A DNA stretch of 64,000 bases from JAJNBA01 sp035512775 (GCA_035512775.1 DATKDI010000056.1:39649-103648), one strand, 5' to 3'; shown: positions 25,694 to 34,749, numbered from the stretch's first letter. Made by a program: numbers and translations. The notes: generated by a model not told the origin, from the letters alone.

Positions 25694-26863
25694 ATGGCAG
25701 TGAACGAGGACCCGAGCATCCTGCTCTACACGAGGATCCGCAAGTCGCCGTACTTCTACGCCTCGCGCGAGCACGGGGTGGCGCGCTACAGCGTCTACAA
25801 CCACACGTACCACCCGCGCCACTACGGCGACCCGGTGGCCGAGTACTGGCATCTCGTGAACGCCGTAACCATGTGGGATGTCGGCGTCGAGAAGCAGATC
25901 CAGATCAAGGGTCCGGACGCGTTCGACCTCACGAACATGATCGTCCCCCGCGACCTCAACAAGTGTGCGGTGGACCAATGCAAGTACGTGTTCATCACCG
26001 GTCCCGACGGCGGCATCCTGAACGATCCGGTACTGCTCCGTGTCGAGGAGGACGAGTTCTGGCTCTCGCTCGCCGACTCGGATGTGAACCTCTACGCGCT
26101 CGGGATCGCGGGGGCGAAGGGCATGGACGTCACGGTGCAGGAGATCGACGTCGCGCCCGTCCAGATCCAGGGGCCGAACGCGAAGAAGGTCCTCGTCGAG
26201 CTCTTCGGCGACAAGGTCCTCGACGTTCCCTACTACGGGCTGATGAAAGCAGAGCTCGATGGTATGCAGGTCGTCGTCTCGCGCACGGGCTACACGGGCG
26301 AGGTCGGCTACGAGATCTACCTCCGCGACGCGTCGAAGCACGGAGTGAAGCTCTGGAACCTCGTGCTCGAAGCCGGAAAGCCGCACGACCTCGAGGTGAT
26401 CGGCCCGTGTCACATCCGTCGCATCGAGGGAGGGATCTTGGCCTTCGGCGCGGACATGTGGTACGAGAACAACCCCTTCGAGGTCGGCTACCACTACACG
26501 TGGATGGTCGACCTGGAGCAGGAGGCCGACTTCATGGGCAAGGAAGCCCTGAGGAAGATCAAGGCCGAAGGTGTGAAGCAGAAGCTCGTCGGCGTCGACA
26601 TCGAGGGCGAGCCGCTCGGGACCTACATCGACAACGAGATGCTCGACTTCTTCCCCGCGTCCGCCGGTGGGAGCGTCGTCGGCCGAGTCACGTCCGCCTG
26701 CTACTCGCCCCGGATGGAGAAGAACATCGGGCTCGCGATGCTGTCCATCGAGCATGCGGAGCTGGGCACGACGCTCGAGGTCGAGACGCCGAAGGGCAAG
26801 GTCGGCGCGACGGTCGTGCAGACGCCCCACTGGGACCCGACCAAGGAGATCCCGAAGGGTTAG
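25694..26863 (+). CDS. DmdA-like GcvT-family folate-dependent demethylase
   Basis: The 389-residue stand-alone GcvT-fold protein resembles DMSP demethylase DmdA more than glycine-cleavage T protein. It shares RKSPYF, YSVYNHTYHP, MWDVGVEKQIQIKGPDA, the QCKYVF...NDPVLL block, LADSDVNLYALG, and the C-terminal SACYSP. DmdA transfers a methyl group from DMSP to tetrahydrofolate. Here the site that reads SGWSKQGGYE in the SAR11 enzyme is TGYTGEVGYE as in ordinary GcvT proteins, so the substrate may be a different methyl donor such as a betaine. AAAGGAG precedes the ATG. A metF gene follows. Confidence 0.85.
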   Translation: MAVNEDPSILLYTRIRKSPYFYASREHGVARYSVYNHTYHPRHYGDPVAEYWHLVNAVTMWDVGVEKQIQIKGPDAFDLTNMIVPRDLNKCAVDQCKYVFITGPDGGILNDPVLLRVEEDEFWLSLADSDVNLYALGIAGAKGMDVTVQEIDVAPVQIQGPNAKKVLVELFGDKVLDVPYYGLMKAELDGMQVVVSRTGYTGEVGYEIYLRDASKHGVKLWNLVLEAGKPHDLEVIGPCHIRRIEGGILAFGADMWYENNPFEVGYHYTWMVDLEQEADFMGKEALRKIKAEGVKQKLVGVDIEGEPLGTYIDNEMLDFFPASAGGSVVGRVTSACYSPRMEKNIGLAMLSIEHAELGTTLEVETPKGKVGATVVQTPHWDPTKEIPKG

Positions 26864-26930
26864 GGCACCGGGTGACCCGGGGTCGGATCCGGTCCCGCGC
26901 CAGCTGCGCGACGTCCGGGAAGATTCCGAA

Positions 26931-27749
26931 GTGGTGACACTTCGCGCGCTCCTGGAGCGGCCGCTGTTCGAACTGATCCCGCTCCGCGACGCCCTCGAGC
27001 GGGCGGAGTTCCTGCCGCCCGGCGCCGCGACGACGGTAACCGCTTCACCTACGCACGGGATCGAGTCGACGATCGAGCTGTGCGAGGGGCTCATCGCCCG
27101 CGGTCACGCCGCGACCCCGCACCTCGCGGCGCACATGATCCGCGATCGGACGCACCTGGCGGAGCTACTCGAACGCTGCGAGACCGCCGGGATCCGCGAC
27201 GCGTTCATCATGGGTGGGGATGCGGAGGACAGAGGCGAGATCCACGACGGACTCGCATCGCTCCGCCTGATGGATGAGCTCGGGCATCCCTTCGAGGAAG
27301 TGGGCGTGGCCGGCTACCCGGAGGGCCATCCCTCGATCCCGGAGGAGATCCTGTTCTCCTCGTTGAGGGAGAAGCAGACGTACGCGAGCTACGTGACGAC
27401 GCAGATGAGCTTCGACTCGGACGCGATCTCGTCGTGGATCTCGCGGATACGGAGCGCGGGCGTGACGCTGCCGGTCCACCTCGGGGTCCCGGGAGCCGTC
27501 GACGTGGGCAGGTTGTTGCGCGTGGCGGCCCGGATCGGCGTCGGTGGCTCTCTCCGGTACTTGGGGAAGAATCGGCAGCTCCTCCGCCTCCTCTTCCGCA
27601 GGTCGTTCACGCCCGAGCGCCTCCTGCGATCCCTCGGGCCCACGCTCGCCGACCCGGAGGCGGACGTCCGAGCGATCCACCTCTTCACGTTCAACCAGGT
27701 GGCAGCGACGGTGGCGTGGCATGAGCGGATGCTGTCGGGGCTCAGATGA
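26931..27749 (+). CDS. Methylenetetrahydrofolate reductase family protein
   Basis: The 272-residue product is a MetF-like TIM barrel that interconverts 5-methyl- and 5,10-methylene-tetrahydrofolate using FAD. Visible blocks are TVTASPTHGIE, ARGHAATPHLAAHMI, IMGGDAED, VGVAGYPEGHP and LPVHLGVPGAVD. Two tandem GTG codons (26931, 26934) are possible starts; GGGAAG lies about 11 nt upstream. It lies just downstream of the DmdA-like gene, where oxidation of methyl-folate produced by demethylation would feed one-carbon metabolism (inference). It is shorter at the N-terminus than E. coli MetF, as in the actinobacterial group. Confidence 0.86.
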   Translation: MVTLRALLERPLFELIPLRDALERAEFLPPGAATTVTASPTHGIESTIELCEGLIARGHAATPHLAAHMIRDRTHLAELLERCETAGIRDAFIMGGDAEDRGEIHDGLASLRLMDELGHPFEEVGVAGYPEGHPSIPEEILFSSLREKQTYASYVTTQMSFDSDAISSWISRIRSAGVTLPVHLGVPGAVDVGRLLRVAARIGVGGSLRYLGKNRQLLRLLFRRSFTPERLLRSLGPTLADPEADVRAIHLFTFNQVAATVAWHERMLSGLR

Positions 27750-28224
27750 GGCGGTTCGCCGCTCCGAGTCTGTCGATGAAGTAGTCGGCGAACGACGGGC
27801 GGACGAAGACGCGCGTCGTTCGCTCGTCGAGCTGATGCAGGATCACCTGCGCTCCTCCGAACAGGCTCTGCGCGCACATCCCCGGCACCCATCGGCTCGG
27901 GTCGAGGTCGAGCCCACAACCGCTCGCCAGCAGATCGAGGCTGTCGGCGAGGTCGAAGGCGATCCGGTTCGCGCTGACATCGACGACCGAATGTGGCTGG
28001 CCTGCCAGCGCGTCCTGCAGCTCCCGTTCGATCGAGCCCTCGCTGTCGGCCTCGCCGACGACGAGCCATTCGTCCGGACCGAGCCAGAGAACATCCCTCC
28101 CCTTCCACGTCGTCACGGTGTTCGGCTGCGGCTGCTCGAAAGGGAGGACGGCCGGATCGGCGCGAACGCCGATCTGTGCGAGCTCGGCAGCAACGAGCTG
28201 CTCAGCCGTCACGTCGGGTCCCAT
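27742..28224 (-). CDS. soxG: Sarcosine oxidase gamma subunit-like protein
   Basis: The 160-residue protein shows the SoxG features VLWLGPDEWLVVGE, VVDVSANRIAFDL and the C-terminal VFVRPSFADYFIDRL. SoxG is the structural gamma subunit of heterotetrameric sarcosine oxidase. It is the last gene of the sox operon and overlaps the 3' end of soxA by 23 nt when the ATG at 28224 is used; GTG at 28212 is an alternative. It ends 8 nt from the convergent metF stop. Confidence 0.88.
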   Translation of the reverse strand: MGPDVTAEQLVAAELAQIGVRADPAVLPFEQPQPNTVTTWKGRDVLWLGPDEWLVVGEADSEGSIERELQDALAGQPHSVVDVSANRIAFDLADSLDLLASGCGLDLDPSRWVPGMCAQSLFGGAQVILHQLDERTTRVFVRPSFADYFIDRLGAANRLI

Positions 28225-30691
28225 CGGGGTCGTAGAAGACCGGCGGCACGATCTCCGCGGTGATCGTGCCGCCCGGCAGCGGCGCGTACAGCGTCTCGCC
28301 GTGCCGCGACCGGCCGCGCTCGACCATCGCGAGCGCGATCGGCCGGTCGAGCGTCCGGCTCGCGTACGAGGACGTGACGTGGCCGAACATCGGCATCGGT
28401 ATCGGGCCGGTGTCCTCCTCGACGAGCTGGGCTCCCTCGGGCAGGAGTTCGTTCGGGAGGAGGCCGACGAGCTGCTTCCGATCATCCCGCAGTGCGTCGG
28501 CTCTGCGGAGCGACCGTCGCCCGATGAAGTCCGAATCGTCTTTCCGGACGATCCAGCCCATCCCGAGGTCGTCGGGCGTCACCGTTCCGTCCGTGTCCTG
28601 TCCGACGATCACGAACCCCTTTTCCGCGCGGAGGACGTGCATCGCCTCGGTGCCGTAGGCGGTGATCCCCGATGGTGCGCCGGCTGACATGACCGCCTTC
28701 CACAGCTCGAGGCCGCGCCGGCCGTCGACGAGGATCTCGTACGACAGCTCGCCGGTGAAGCTCACCCGAGCGACGCGCACCGGCATGCCCGCCATCTCTC
28801 CGTCGCGGAACGTCATGAACGGGAACGTTTCGGCTGCGAGATCGATGTCCGTGCCGACCGCGGCGATCACCTCTCTCGCCTTCGGACCCGCAACCGCCAC
28901 GTCGGTCCACTGCTCGGTGACGCTCGTGCAATACACACGCAGGCCCGGCCATTCGGTCTGGAGCCATTCCTCGAACCGGTCGAGCACCATCGCGGCGTTC
29001 CCGGTGGTGGTCGTCACGAGGAAGTGGTCGTCGCCGAGGCGCATCGCCACGCCGTCGTCGGCGACCATCCCGTCGAGGCCGAGCATGAACCCGTACCGGA
29101 TCGATCCCACCGGCAGCGTGCTCATCCGGTTCGTGTACATCCGATCGAGGAACGCGGCGGCGTCCGGCCCGACGACGTCGATCTTCCCGAGGGTGGACGC
29201 GTCGAGCACGCCGGCGTCGTTCCGGATGGCCAGGCATTCACGGGCCACGGCCGGATCCATGTCTTCGCCGTCGCGAGGGAAGTAGCGCGGACGCTTCCAC
29301 TGGCCGACGTCCTCGAACACGGCGTCCTGTTCCTCGTGCCAAGGGTGGATGCGCGTCCGGCGGATCGGATCGAGCAGATCCCCTCGATCGGGGCCGGCGA
29401 TCGTCGCGTATGAGATCGGCACGGTGGGCGGACGGGCGCCCGACGGCCCCTGCGCGTCGGGCCCGGTGCCGAGAAGTTGGTTCACGATCGCGGCGGCGAG
29501 GACTCCGCTCGTTCGGCCCTGATCGATCGCGGTCCCGATGTAGGTGGCCCGTTTCACGTGTTCGACGGAGACGAGTCCCGCGTCCAGCGCCTGCGCGATG
29601 TCTGCCACCGTCTGGTCGCGCTGCAGATCGACGAAGTGCTCGGAGTAGTCGTCGGCAGGTTCGAGCCAATGGGCCTGGCTGCCGGGAAGCCCGTCCCCGT
29701 CGGCCGACCCGACGACCTCGAGCCATGGCGGGCCGACGTTATCGGGACGGTACGTCGCCAGTCGCCTGCTGTATCGGAGGCCCCCGCCCATCGACCGCCA
29801 CAAGGTCAGGTTCGGGTTCCACCCTCCCGACACGAGCAGCAGGTCGACGCCCTCGATCGCCGCGGACGGGTCTTCTCCCACGCCGATGGTATGCACGATG
29901 TCCGCGCCGCCCGCACGGACGGCGTCCGCCGACTCCAGGCCGGAATCGTTCGTGGTGAAGATGGCCACTCGATGGCCGGGAAGCACGCCGAATCGCTCGA
30001 CGTAGGTCGCGGCCGCTGACGCGAGCATCACCCCGGGACGGTCGTTCCCGGCGAAGGCGACGAAGCGCTCCTGCGCGCCGGTGGCCAGGACGACCCGAGT
30101 CGCCCGGACGTGCCAGAGACGCTCGAGCGTGGCGGACCGCTCGTGTGCGACTACGTAGCCGTCGTCGTAGACGCCGAGGGCCGTCGTGCGGGGGAGGACC
30201 GTGACCCCGTCCGGAGGCCGGTCGATCCGGTGACGTTCATCCACCAGCATCACGCGGTCGCCGCGTTTCGCCGCGGCCGCCGCCGCCCTCCGCCCGGCGA
30301 GACCACCGCCGACGACCAGCGTCTCGACGTGCACGTGCCGGTGGGCTGCGTCGACCGAGGGCATCTCGCCCGCGTCGGGAAGTCGCCCGACGCCGGCTCG
30401 CGGGTCCGCAACCAACCCGTCCACGAGCTCCACCATCGTCGCGGCGACGATCGCGTCGAACCACGGCTCGCTGATCTCCACGAACGCGTTGGGTTCCTCC
30501 GGTCCCGCCGTCATGACGCCCCGGGGGCGATCGAGAAGAGGGCTCGTGAACCCGGCGATGATCCCGTTCGCGAGGAGCGCGCTCGCGAGCGTGTCCCCTT
30601 CGAAACCCTCGTACTCCTCCCCGTCGAACCGGAACGTGAGCGGCTTCGAGCGGTCGATCCACGAGCCGCCGGCATCGACCCTCCGGCTCAT
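28202..30691 (-). CDS. soxA: Sarcosine oxidase alpha subunit
   Basis: The 829-residue alpha subunit has an N-terminal 2Fe-2S-like fold (FDGEEYEGFEGDTLASALLANG near residue 20, then RPRGVMTAGPEEPNA), a pyridine-nucleotide/FAD domain beginning VVGGGLAGRRAAAAAA near residue 122, the SoxA_A3 segment, and a C-terminal GcvT folate domain. It binds NAD and tetrahydrofolate in the heterotetramer that oxidises sarcosine to glycine. It is about 130 residues shorter than many SoxA proteins; the loss is spread through the first half. The ATG overlaps the soxD stop in an ATGA arrangement, supporting this start over a long upstream open frame. Confidence 0.92.
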   Translation of the reverse strand: MSRRVDAGGSWIDRSKPLTFRFDGEEYEGFEGDTLASALLANGIIAGFTSPLLDRPRGVMTAGPEEPNAFVEISEPWFDAIVAATMVELVDGLVADPRAGVGRLPDAGEMPSVDAAHRHVHVETLVVGGGLAGRRAAAAAAKRGDRVMLVDERHRIDRPPDGVTVLPRTTALGVYDDGYVVAHERSATLERLWHVRATRVVLATGAQERFVAFAGNDRPGVMLASAAATYVERFGVLPGHRVAIFTTNDSGLESADAVRAGGADIVHTIGVGEDPSAAIEGVDLLLVSGGWNPNLTLWRSMGGGLRYSRRLATYRPDNVGPPWLEVVGSADGDGLPGSQAHWLEPADDYSEHFVDLQRDQTVADIAQALDAGLVSVEHVKRATYIGTAIDQGRTSGVLAAAIVNQLLGTGPDAQGPSGARPPTVPISYATIAGPDRGDLLDPIRRTRIHPWHEEQDAVFEDVGQWKRPRYFPRDGEDMDPAVARECLAIRNDAGVLDASTLGKIDVVGPDAAAFLDRMYTNRMSTLPVGSIRYGFMLGLDGMVADDGVAMRLGDDHFLVTTTTGNAAMVLDRFEEWLQTEWPGLRVYCTSVTEQWTDVAVAGPKAREVIAAVGTDIDLAAETFPFMTFRDGEMAGMPVRVARVSFTGELSYEILVDGRRGLELWKAVMSAGAPSGITAYGTEAMHVLRAEKGFVIVGQDTDGTVTPDDLGMGWIVRKDDSDFIGRRSLRRADALRDDRKQLVGLLPNELLPEGAQLVEEDTGPIPMPMFGHVTSSYASRTLDRPIALAMVERGRSRHGETLYAPLPGGTITAEIVPPVFYDPDGTRRDG

Positions 30692-30960
30692 GCCGGCGGC
30701 TCCTCGTCCATCCGGTACGTGGCGACGAACCGGTGTGTCGACGTGTCCCGGACGGCGTTGAACCACCGTCGGCAGCCGTGGACGTGATACCAGCGCTCGC
30801 GGAACGGGCCCAAGGGGTTGTCGCGCATGAAGAGGAAGTCCGCCCATTCCTCGTCGGAGAGCGCCTCCGCGTCCTCCGGATAGGCGACATGTGCTTGGCC
30901 GCCATAGTGGAACTCGACTTCGTCGCGGGGACCACACCACGGGCAGCGGATCAGCAGCAC
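30688..30960 (-). CDS. soxD: Sarcosine oxidase delta subunit
   Basis: This 90-residue zinc-binding subunit has the pattern IRCPWCGPRDEVEFHYGG at the N-terminus and YHVHGCRRWFN further on, giving the Cys/His metal site of SoxD. It is a small structural subunit of heterotetrameric sarcosine oxidase. It overlaps soxA by 4 nt and follows the YjbR-like gene by 6 nt. Confidence 0.93.
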   Translation of the reverse strand: MLLIRCPWCGPRDEVEFHYGGQAHVAYPEDAEALSDEEWADFLFMRDNPLGPFRERWYHVHGCRRWFNAVRDTSTHRFVATYRMDEEPPA

Positions 30961-30966
30961 GTGCTA

Positions 30967-31305
30967 TCAGGCCTCCTCGTCGAAGTTCGCGACGGCCCGC
31001 TTCGGCGCCGTCAGTCGCCAGGCTTCCGTGACCAGCTCGCGCATCTCCTCCCGGTCGACGGTCCGGAACCTGACACCGATCCATCCGCTCGGCCCGACGT
31101 AGGGCGGTACGAAGAACGTTTCCGGATCCATCTGGACGAGGGCGCGCTGCTCGTCATGCGTGCCCTTGACCCACGCCTCCCGCTCCTCGTCGGAGAACAT
31201 CACGAAGATCCTCTTCCGCACCCGGAACGTCGGCTGTCCCCAGGTCTCCTGTTCGGTCGCGTCCGGAAGTGCGAGCGCCATCTTGCGAAGGGTGTCCTTC
31301 CTCAT
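30967..31305 (-). CDS. MmcQ/YjbR family protein
   Basis: The 112-residue protein has the YjbR fold markers: ALALPDATEQETWGQPTFRVRKRIFVMF at its start (only the core ETWGQPTF is diagnostic) and a C-terminal TAPKRAVA. These small proteins resemble DNA-binding CyaY-like folds, but their role is unknown. Here it is inserted between soxB and soxD, with a 29-nt gap after soxB and 6 nt before soxD, so it is probably co-transcribed with the sarcosine oxidase genes. That position is not usual for the sox operon. Confidence 0.88.
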   Translation of the reverse strand: MRKDTLRKMALALPDATEQETWGQPTFRVRKRIFVMFSDEEREAWVKGTHDEQRALVQMDPETFFVPPYVGPSGWIGVRFRTVDREEMRELVTEAWRLTAPKRAVANFDEEA

Positions 31306-31334
31306 CCTTGTGACCTCATCGTGACCTCATCGAC

Positions 31335-32537
31335 CTAATGCGCGACGGCCGCCGCGCCGTGTTCGTCGATCAGGGCGCCGGTCCTGAACCGCTCCGATGA
31401 GAACGGACGCACCAGGTCGCTGGGCTCTCCGGTCGCGATCGTCTCCGCGTACGCCCACCCCGAGCCCGGCGTCGCCTTGAAACCTCCCGTGCCCCAGCCG
31501 CAGTTCAGGAACAGCCCGTCGATGCCCGACAGCCCCACGATCGGCGACGCGTCCGGGCACACGTCGACGATCCCGCCCCAGGTTCGGAGCAGCTTCGCGT
31601 GCGCGAACACGGGGAAGAGCTCCACGGCTGCCGTCAGCTGTTCCTCGATCACGCGGAACGAGCCCCGTTGCGCGTACCCGTTGTACGCGTCGATCCCCGC
31701 GCCCATCACGAGCTCGCCCTTGTCGGCCTGCGACACGTAGACGTGCACCTTGTTCGACATCACGACGCAGTCGAGGACGGGCTCGTAGAGCGTGCTCACC
31801 AAGGCCTGAAGAGGGTGGGACTGCAGCGGCAGGCGGAGGCCGACCATCGAGGCCAGGACGCTCGTGTGGCCGGCGGCTGCCAGCGCCACCTTCGACCCGC
31901 GGATCTCGCCTCGTGTCGTCGCGACGCCCTCCACGCGACCGCCCGGGCCGCGAAGGAACCCCGTGACCTCGGCGTGCTCGACGATGTCGACGCCGAGCTC
32001 GCTCGCTCGTGTCGCATACGCCCACGCGACCTTGTCGTGTCGGGCGATGCCACCTCGCCGCTGGAGGGTCGCTCCCATCACGGGATACCGGAGCGACGGC
32101 GAGACGTTGACCAGGGGACAGAACGCGGCGACCTCCTCAGGTGTGAGCCATTCCGCGTCCACGCCGTTCAGCCGGTTGGCGTGCACACGGCGCATCGACG
32201 AGCGCACCTCGCCCAGGTCGTGCGCGAGGTTCAGCACGCCACGCTGGGAGAACTCGACGTCGAACCCGAGCTCCTCTTCGAGTCCTTCCCAGAGCTTCAG
32301 CGAGTGCTCGTAGATCGCGACCGATTCGTCCCAGAGGTAGTTCGATCGGATGATCGTGGTGTTCCGGGCCATGTTGCCGCCGGCCAGCCAGCCCTTCTCG
32401 ACCACGCAGACGTCGGTGATGCCGTGGTGCTTCGCCAGGTAGTAGGCCGTGGCCAGACCGTGGCCACCGCCCCCCACGATCACGACCTCGTAGGACGGCT
32501 TCGGCTCGGCGGCTCGCCAGTAGCGCACGGCGCACAT
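31335..32537 (-). CDS. soxB: Sarcosine oxidase beta subunit
   Basis: The 400-residue catalytic subunit has the FAD-binding VVIVGGGGHGLATAYYLA near residue 19 and the GGIARHDKVAWAYA block with His167 at the place where SoxB binds FMN covalently. The C-terminal RTWGGIVDVCPDASPIVG and NCGWGTGGFKATPGSG blocks are classic SoxB. The enzyme oxidises sarcosine to glycine with transfer of the methyl carbon to folate. It heads the operon soxB-yjbR-soxD-soxA-soxG and is divergent from an acyl-CoA dehydrogenase gene. Confidence 0.93.
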   Translation of the reverse strand: MCAVRYWRAAEPKPSYEVVIVGGGGHGLATAYYLAKHHGITDVCVVEKGWLAGGNMARNTTIIRSNYLWDESVAIYEHSLKLWEGLEEELGFDVEFSQRGVLNLAHDLGEVRSSMRRVHANRLNGVDAEWLTPEEVAAFCPLVNVSPSLRYPVMGATLQRRGGIARHDKVAWAYATRASELGVDIVEHAEVTGFLRGPGGRVEGVATTRGEIRGSKVALAAAGHTSVLASMVGLRLPLQSHPLQALVSTLYEPVLDCVVMSNKVHVYVSQADKGELVMGAGIDAYNGYAQRGSFRVIEEQLTAAVELFPVFAHAKLLRTWGGIVDVCPDASPIVGLSGIDGLFLNCGWGTGGFKATPGSGWAYAETIATGEPSDLVRPFSSERFRTGALIDEHGAAAVAH

Positions 32538-32568
32538 CTTGCCGCAGCGGTGCCGTGGCCGTCCGCCG

Positions 32569-32574
32569 TATGCT
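32569..32574 (+). promoter_or_regulatory. -10 box of leaderless acyl-CoA dehydrogenase gene
   Basis: TATGCT is followed by 8 nt and the ATG at 32583, without a Shine-Dalgarno sequence. Confidence 0.5.
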
Positions 32575-32582
32575 CAGCGGCC

Positions 32583-33779
32583 ATGACGACTCCCGGCTGG
32601 TCGGACGAGGACCGCGAGATCCAGGTGCGCGCCCGCCGGTTCGTGGACGAGGACCTGATCCCCTGGGAGGTCCACGCCGAGGAGCACGAGGGCAGGATCC
32701 CCGACGACGTCCGTGAGGGCCATCGCGCGAAGGCGAAGGAGCTCGGCCTGTTCGCGATGAACATGCCGAAGGAGCTCGGCGGCGGCGGGTTCACCACCTT
32801 CCAGCAGGTCCTGGTCTCCGAGCAGATCGGAAGGGTCACCAACGCCCTCGGGTGGTGCGTCCACACGCCGCCGGCGTGGGCACCGTCGGTCTGCACCTCC
32901 GAGCAGATCGAACGCTGGATCGTGCCCGCCGTGCGTGGCGAGCGCCACGAGTGCTACGCGATCACGGAGGAGGGCGCCGGCTCCGACGTCGACGCGATCG
33001 AGTCGACCGCACGTCGCGACGGCGACGACTACCTCCTGAACGGCACCAAGATGCACGTGACCTCGTACAACTCCGCGGACTGGATCTTCTTCCAGGCGAA
33101 GCTCGCGGGCGGCGAGCACGAGGGTGAACATGCTCTGTTCTTCGTCGACAAGGACACGGAAGGCGTCCGCCTCCTCCGCGAGCCGCGCTACTCGCACACG
33201 TACCCCGACACCCACGCGATCGTCGCGTTCGAGGACGTGCGGGTGCCGAGCTCCCACCTGGTCGGCGCCGAAGGGGACGGCATGTCGTTCACCCACGAGT
33301 GGTTCCGGTACGAGCGCCTGATGATCGCCGCTCGCTGCTGCGGCGCGATGGATCGCTTGACCGGCGAGGCCACGGCCTTCGCGAAGGAGCGCGTGCAGTT
33401 CGGGAAGCCGATCATCGAGTTCCAGGCGATCGGCCACATGCTGGCCGACTCGCTCACCGACCTGTGGGCGTCACGGCTGATGGCCTACGAGTTGGCGCGC
33501 GGGATCGACGCGGGGATCGACGTGAAGATCCAGCACGCGCGATGCTCGATGGCCAAGCTCTTCGCCTCCGAGGCGGCCGGGCGCGTCGCCGACCGGGCGG
33601 TGCAGATCTTCGGCGGACGCGGCTACATGCGTGAGAACGTCGCGGAACGGTTCTATCGAGAGCTCCGTGTCGATCGGATCTGGGAGGGAACCTCCGAGAT
33701 CCAGCGGAACATCGTGGCGGACCAGCTGGGGAAGCGCGGGGTGAACCGACTCATCGGACAGGCAGGCGAGGATGGATGA
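32583..33779 (+). CDS. Acyl-CoA dehydrogenase
   Basis: The 398-residue flavoenzyme has the acyl-CoA dehydrogenase blocks YAITEEGAGSDV, LNGTKMHVTSYNSAD, ERVQFGKPI, VQIFGGRGYMREN and YRELRVDRIWEGTSEIQR, the last carrying the catalytic Glu. It dehydrogenates an acyl-CoA and passes electrons to ETF; etfAB and etfD occur in this window. The ATG at 32583 is preferred because TATGCT is 8 nt upstream; a much longer upstream open frame is antisense to soxB. The stop overlaps the start of the ureohydrolase gene by 8 nt. Confidence 0.92.
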   Translation: MTTPGWSDEDREIQVRARRFVDEDLIPWEVHAEEHEGRIPDDVREGHRAKAKELGLFAMNMPKELGGGGFTTFQQVLVSEQIGRVTNALGWCVHTPPAWAPSVCTSEQIERWIVPAVRGERHECYAITEEGAGSDVDAIESTARRDGDDYLLNGTKMHVTSYNSADWIFFQAKLAGGEHEGEHALFFVDKDTEGVRLLREPRYSHTYPDTHAIVAFEDVRVPSSHLVGAEGDGMSFTHEWFRYERLMIAARCCGAMDRLTGEATAFAKERVQFGKPIIEFQAIGHMLADSLTDLWASRLMAYELARGIDAGIDVKIQHARCSMAKLFASEAAGRVADRAVQIFGGRGYMRENVAERFYRELRVDRIWEGTSEIQRNIVADQLGKRGVNRLIGQAGEDG

Positions 33780-34731
33780 GCCCACGATCCAGCCGATCAG
33801 CGGAACGGTCGTTCCGAGGTACGCGGGTGCGTCGACGTTCGTCCGACTGCCGGAGCTCCGCGACATCGATCGTTGCGACGTCGCGATCCTCGGGATCCCG
33901 TTCGACTCCGGCGTGAGCTTCCGGCCGGGCGCGCGGTTCGGCCCCCACGCGATCCGCCAGGCATCGCGGATGCTCCGGCCGCAGTTCCATCCGATCCACG
34001 AGATGGAGCCGTTCGCGCTGCTCCAGGGTGCCGACGCGGGCGACGTCGGGTGTAACCCCTTCGACATCATGGAGTCGATAGGCCAGATCGAACGAGGCGC
34101 GGACGAGGTGCTCGAACGGGCCCGCTCGATCGTGAGCATCGGTGGGGACCACACGGTCCTGCTGCCGATCCTCCGTTCGATGAACCGGAAGCACGGCCCG
34201 GTGGCCCTGGTGCACTTCGACGCGCATCTCGACACCTGGGACACGTACTTCGGTGCTCCCTATACGCACGGGACGCTCCTCCGCCGCGCGGGCGAAGAGG
34301 GCCTGTTCCGCGACGACGCGTCGATGCACGTCGGGATCCGAGGGCCGCTCTACAGCGCGCACGATATGAGCGACGACGCGGGCTTCGGGTTCCGCACGAT
34401 CCGCACGGAGGAGGTCAATCGGGAGGGCGTCGAGGGCGTCATCCAGCGGATCCGGGAACGCGTGGGGGACCACCCGCTCTACGTGTCCATCGACATCGAC
34501 TCGCTCGATCCGGCGCACGCGCCGGGGACAGGCACCCCGGAGATCGGCGGCCTCACTTCACGTGAGCTGCTGATGATCCTCCGGGGGCTGGCGGGACTTC
34601 GCCTCGTCTCCGCCGACGTCGTCGAGGTCTCTCCGCCCTACGATCACGCCGAGCTGACGTCCCTGGCCGCGGCCACTGTTGTGTACGAGCTCGTGTGTCT
34701 GTTGGCATCGCGCCCAGCCGAGGAGGGTTGA
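33772..34731 (+). CDS. speB: Agmatinase-family ureohydrolase
   Basis: This 319-residue protein has all manganese-binding motifs of the arginase/agmatinase family: SIGGDHT, HFDAHLDTWD and SIDIDSLDPAHAPGTGTPEIGG. It hydrolyses a guanidino compound to urea plus an amine; agmatine, guanidinobutyrate, guanidinopropionate or similar are all possible. It overlaps the acyl-CoA dehydrogenase by 8 nt. Together with the polyamine-type transporter and aldehyde dehydrogenases it suggests use of guanidino compounds or polyamines as carbon and nitrogen sources (inference). Confidence 0.9.
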   Translation: MDEPTIQPISGTVVPRYAGASTFVRLPELRDIDRCDVAILGIPFDSGVSFRPGARFGPHAIRQASRMLRPQFHPIHEMEPFALLQGADAGDVGCNPFDIMESIGQIERGADEVLERARSIVSIGGDHTVLLPILRSMNRKHGPVALVHFDAHLDTWDTYFGAPYTHGTLLRRAGEEGLFRDDASMHVGIRGPLYSAHDMSDDAGFGFRTIRTEEVNREGVEGVIQRIRERVGDHPLYVSIDIDSLDPAHAPGTGTPEIGGLTSRELLMILRGLAGLRLVSADVVEVSPPYDHAELTSLAAATVVYELVCLLASRPAEEG

Positions 34732-34736
34732 GGCGA

Positions 34737-34742
34737 TAAGGT
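34737..34742 (+). promoter_or_regulatory. -10 box ahead of TPP riboswitch
   Basis: TAAGGT ends 7 nt before the 5' edge of the riboswitch, the right distance for transcription to begin at the aptamer. Confidence 0.4.
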
Positions 34743-34749
34743 GGACGCA

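Noticed and set aside
25694..26863. Confident DMSP demethylase call
   Set aside because: One region differing in the SAR11 enzyme has the general GcvT sequence, and no other DMSP genes are present.
28202..31084. 960-residue version of SoxA
   Set aside because: The extra N-terminal part lies over soxD in another frame; the ATGA overlap at 30688-30691 marks the real start.
31599..32582. N-terminal extension of the acyl-CoA dehydrogenase
   Set aside because: It is antisense to soxB and has no homology; the leaderless -10 box supports the start at 32583.
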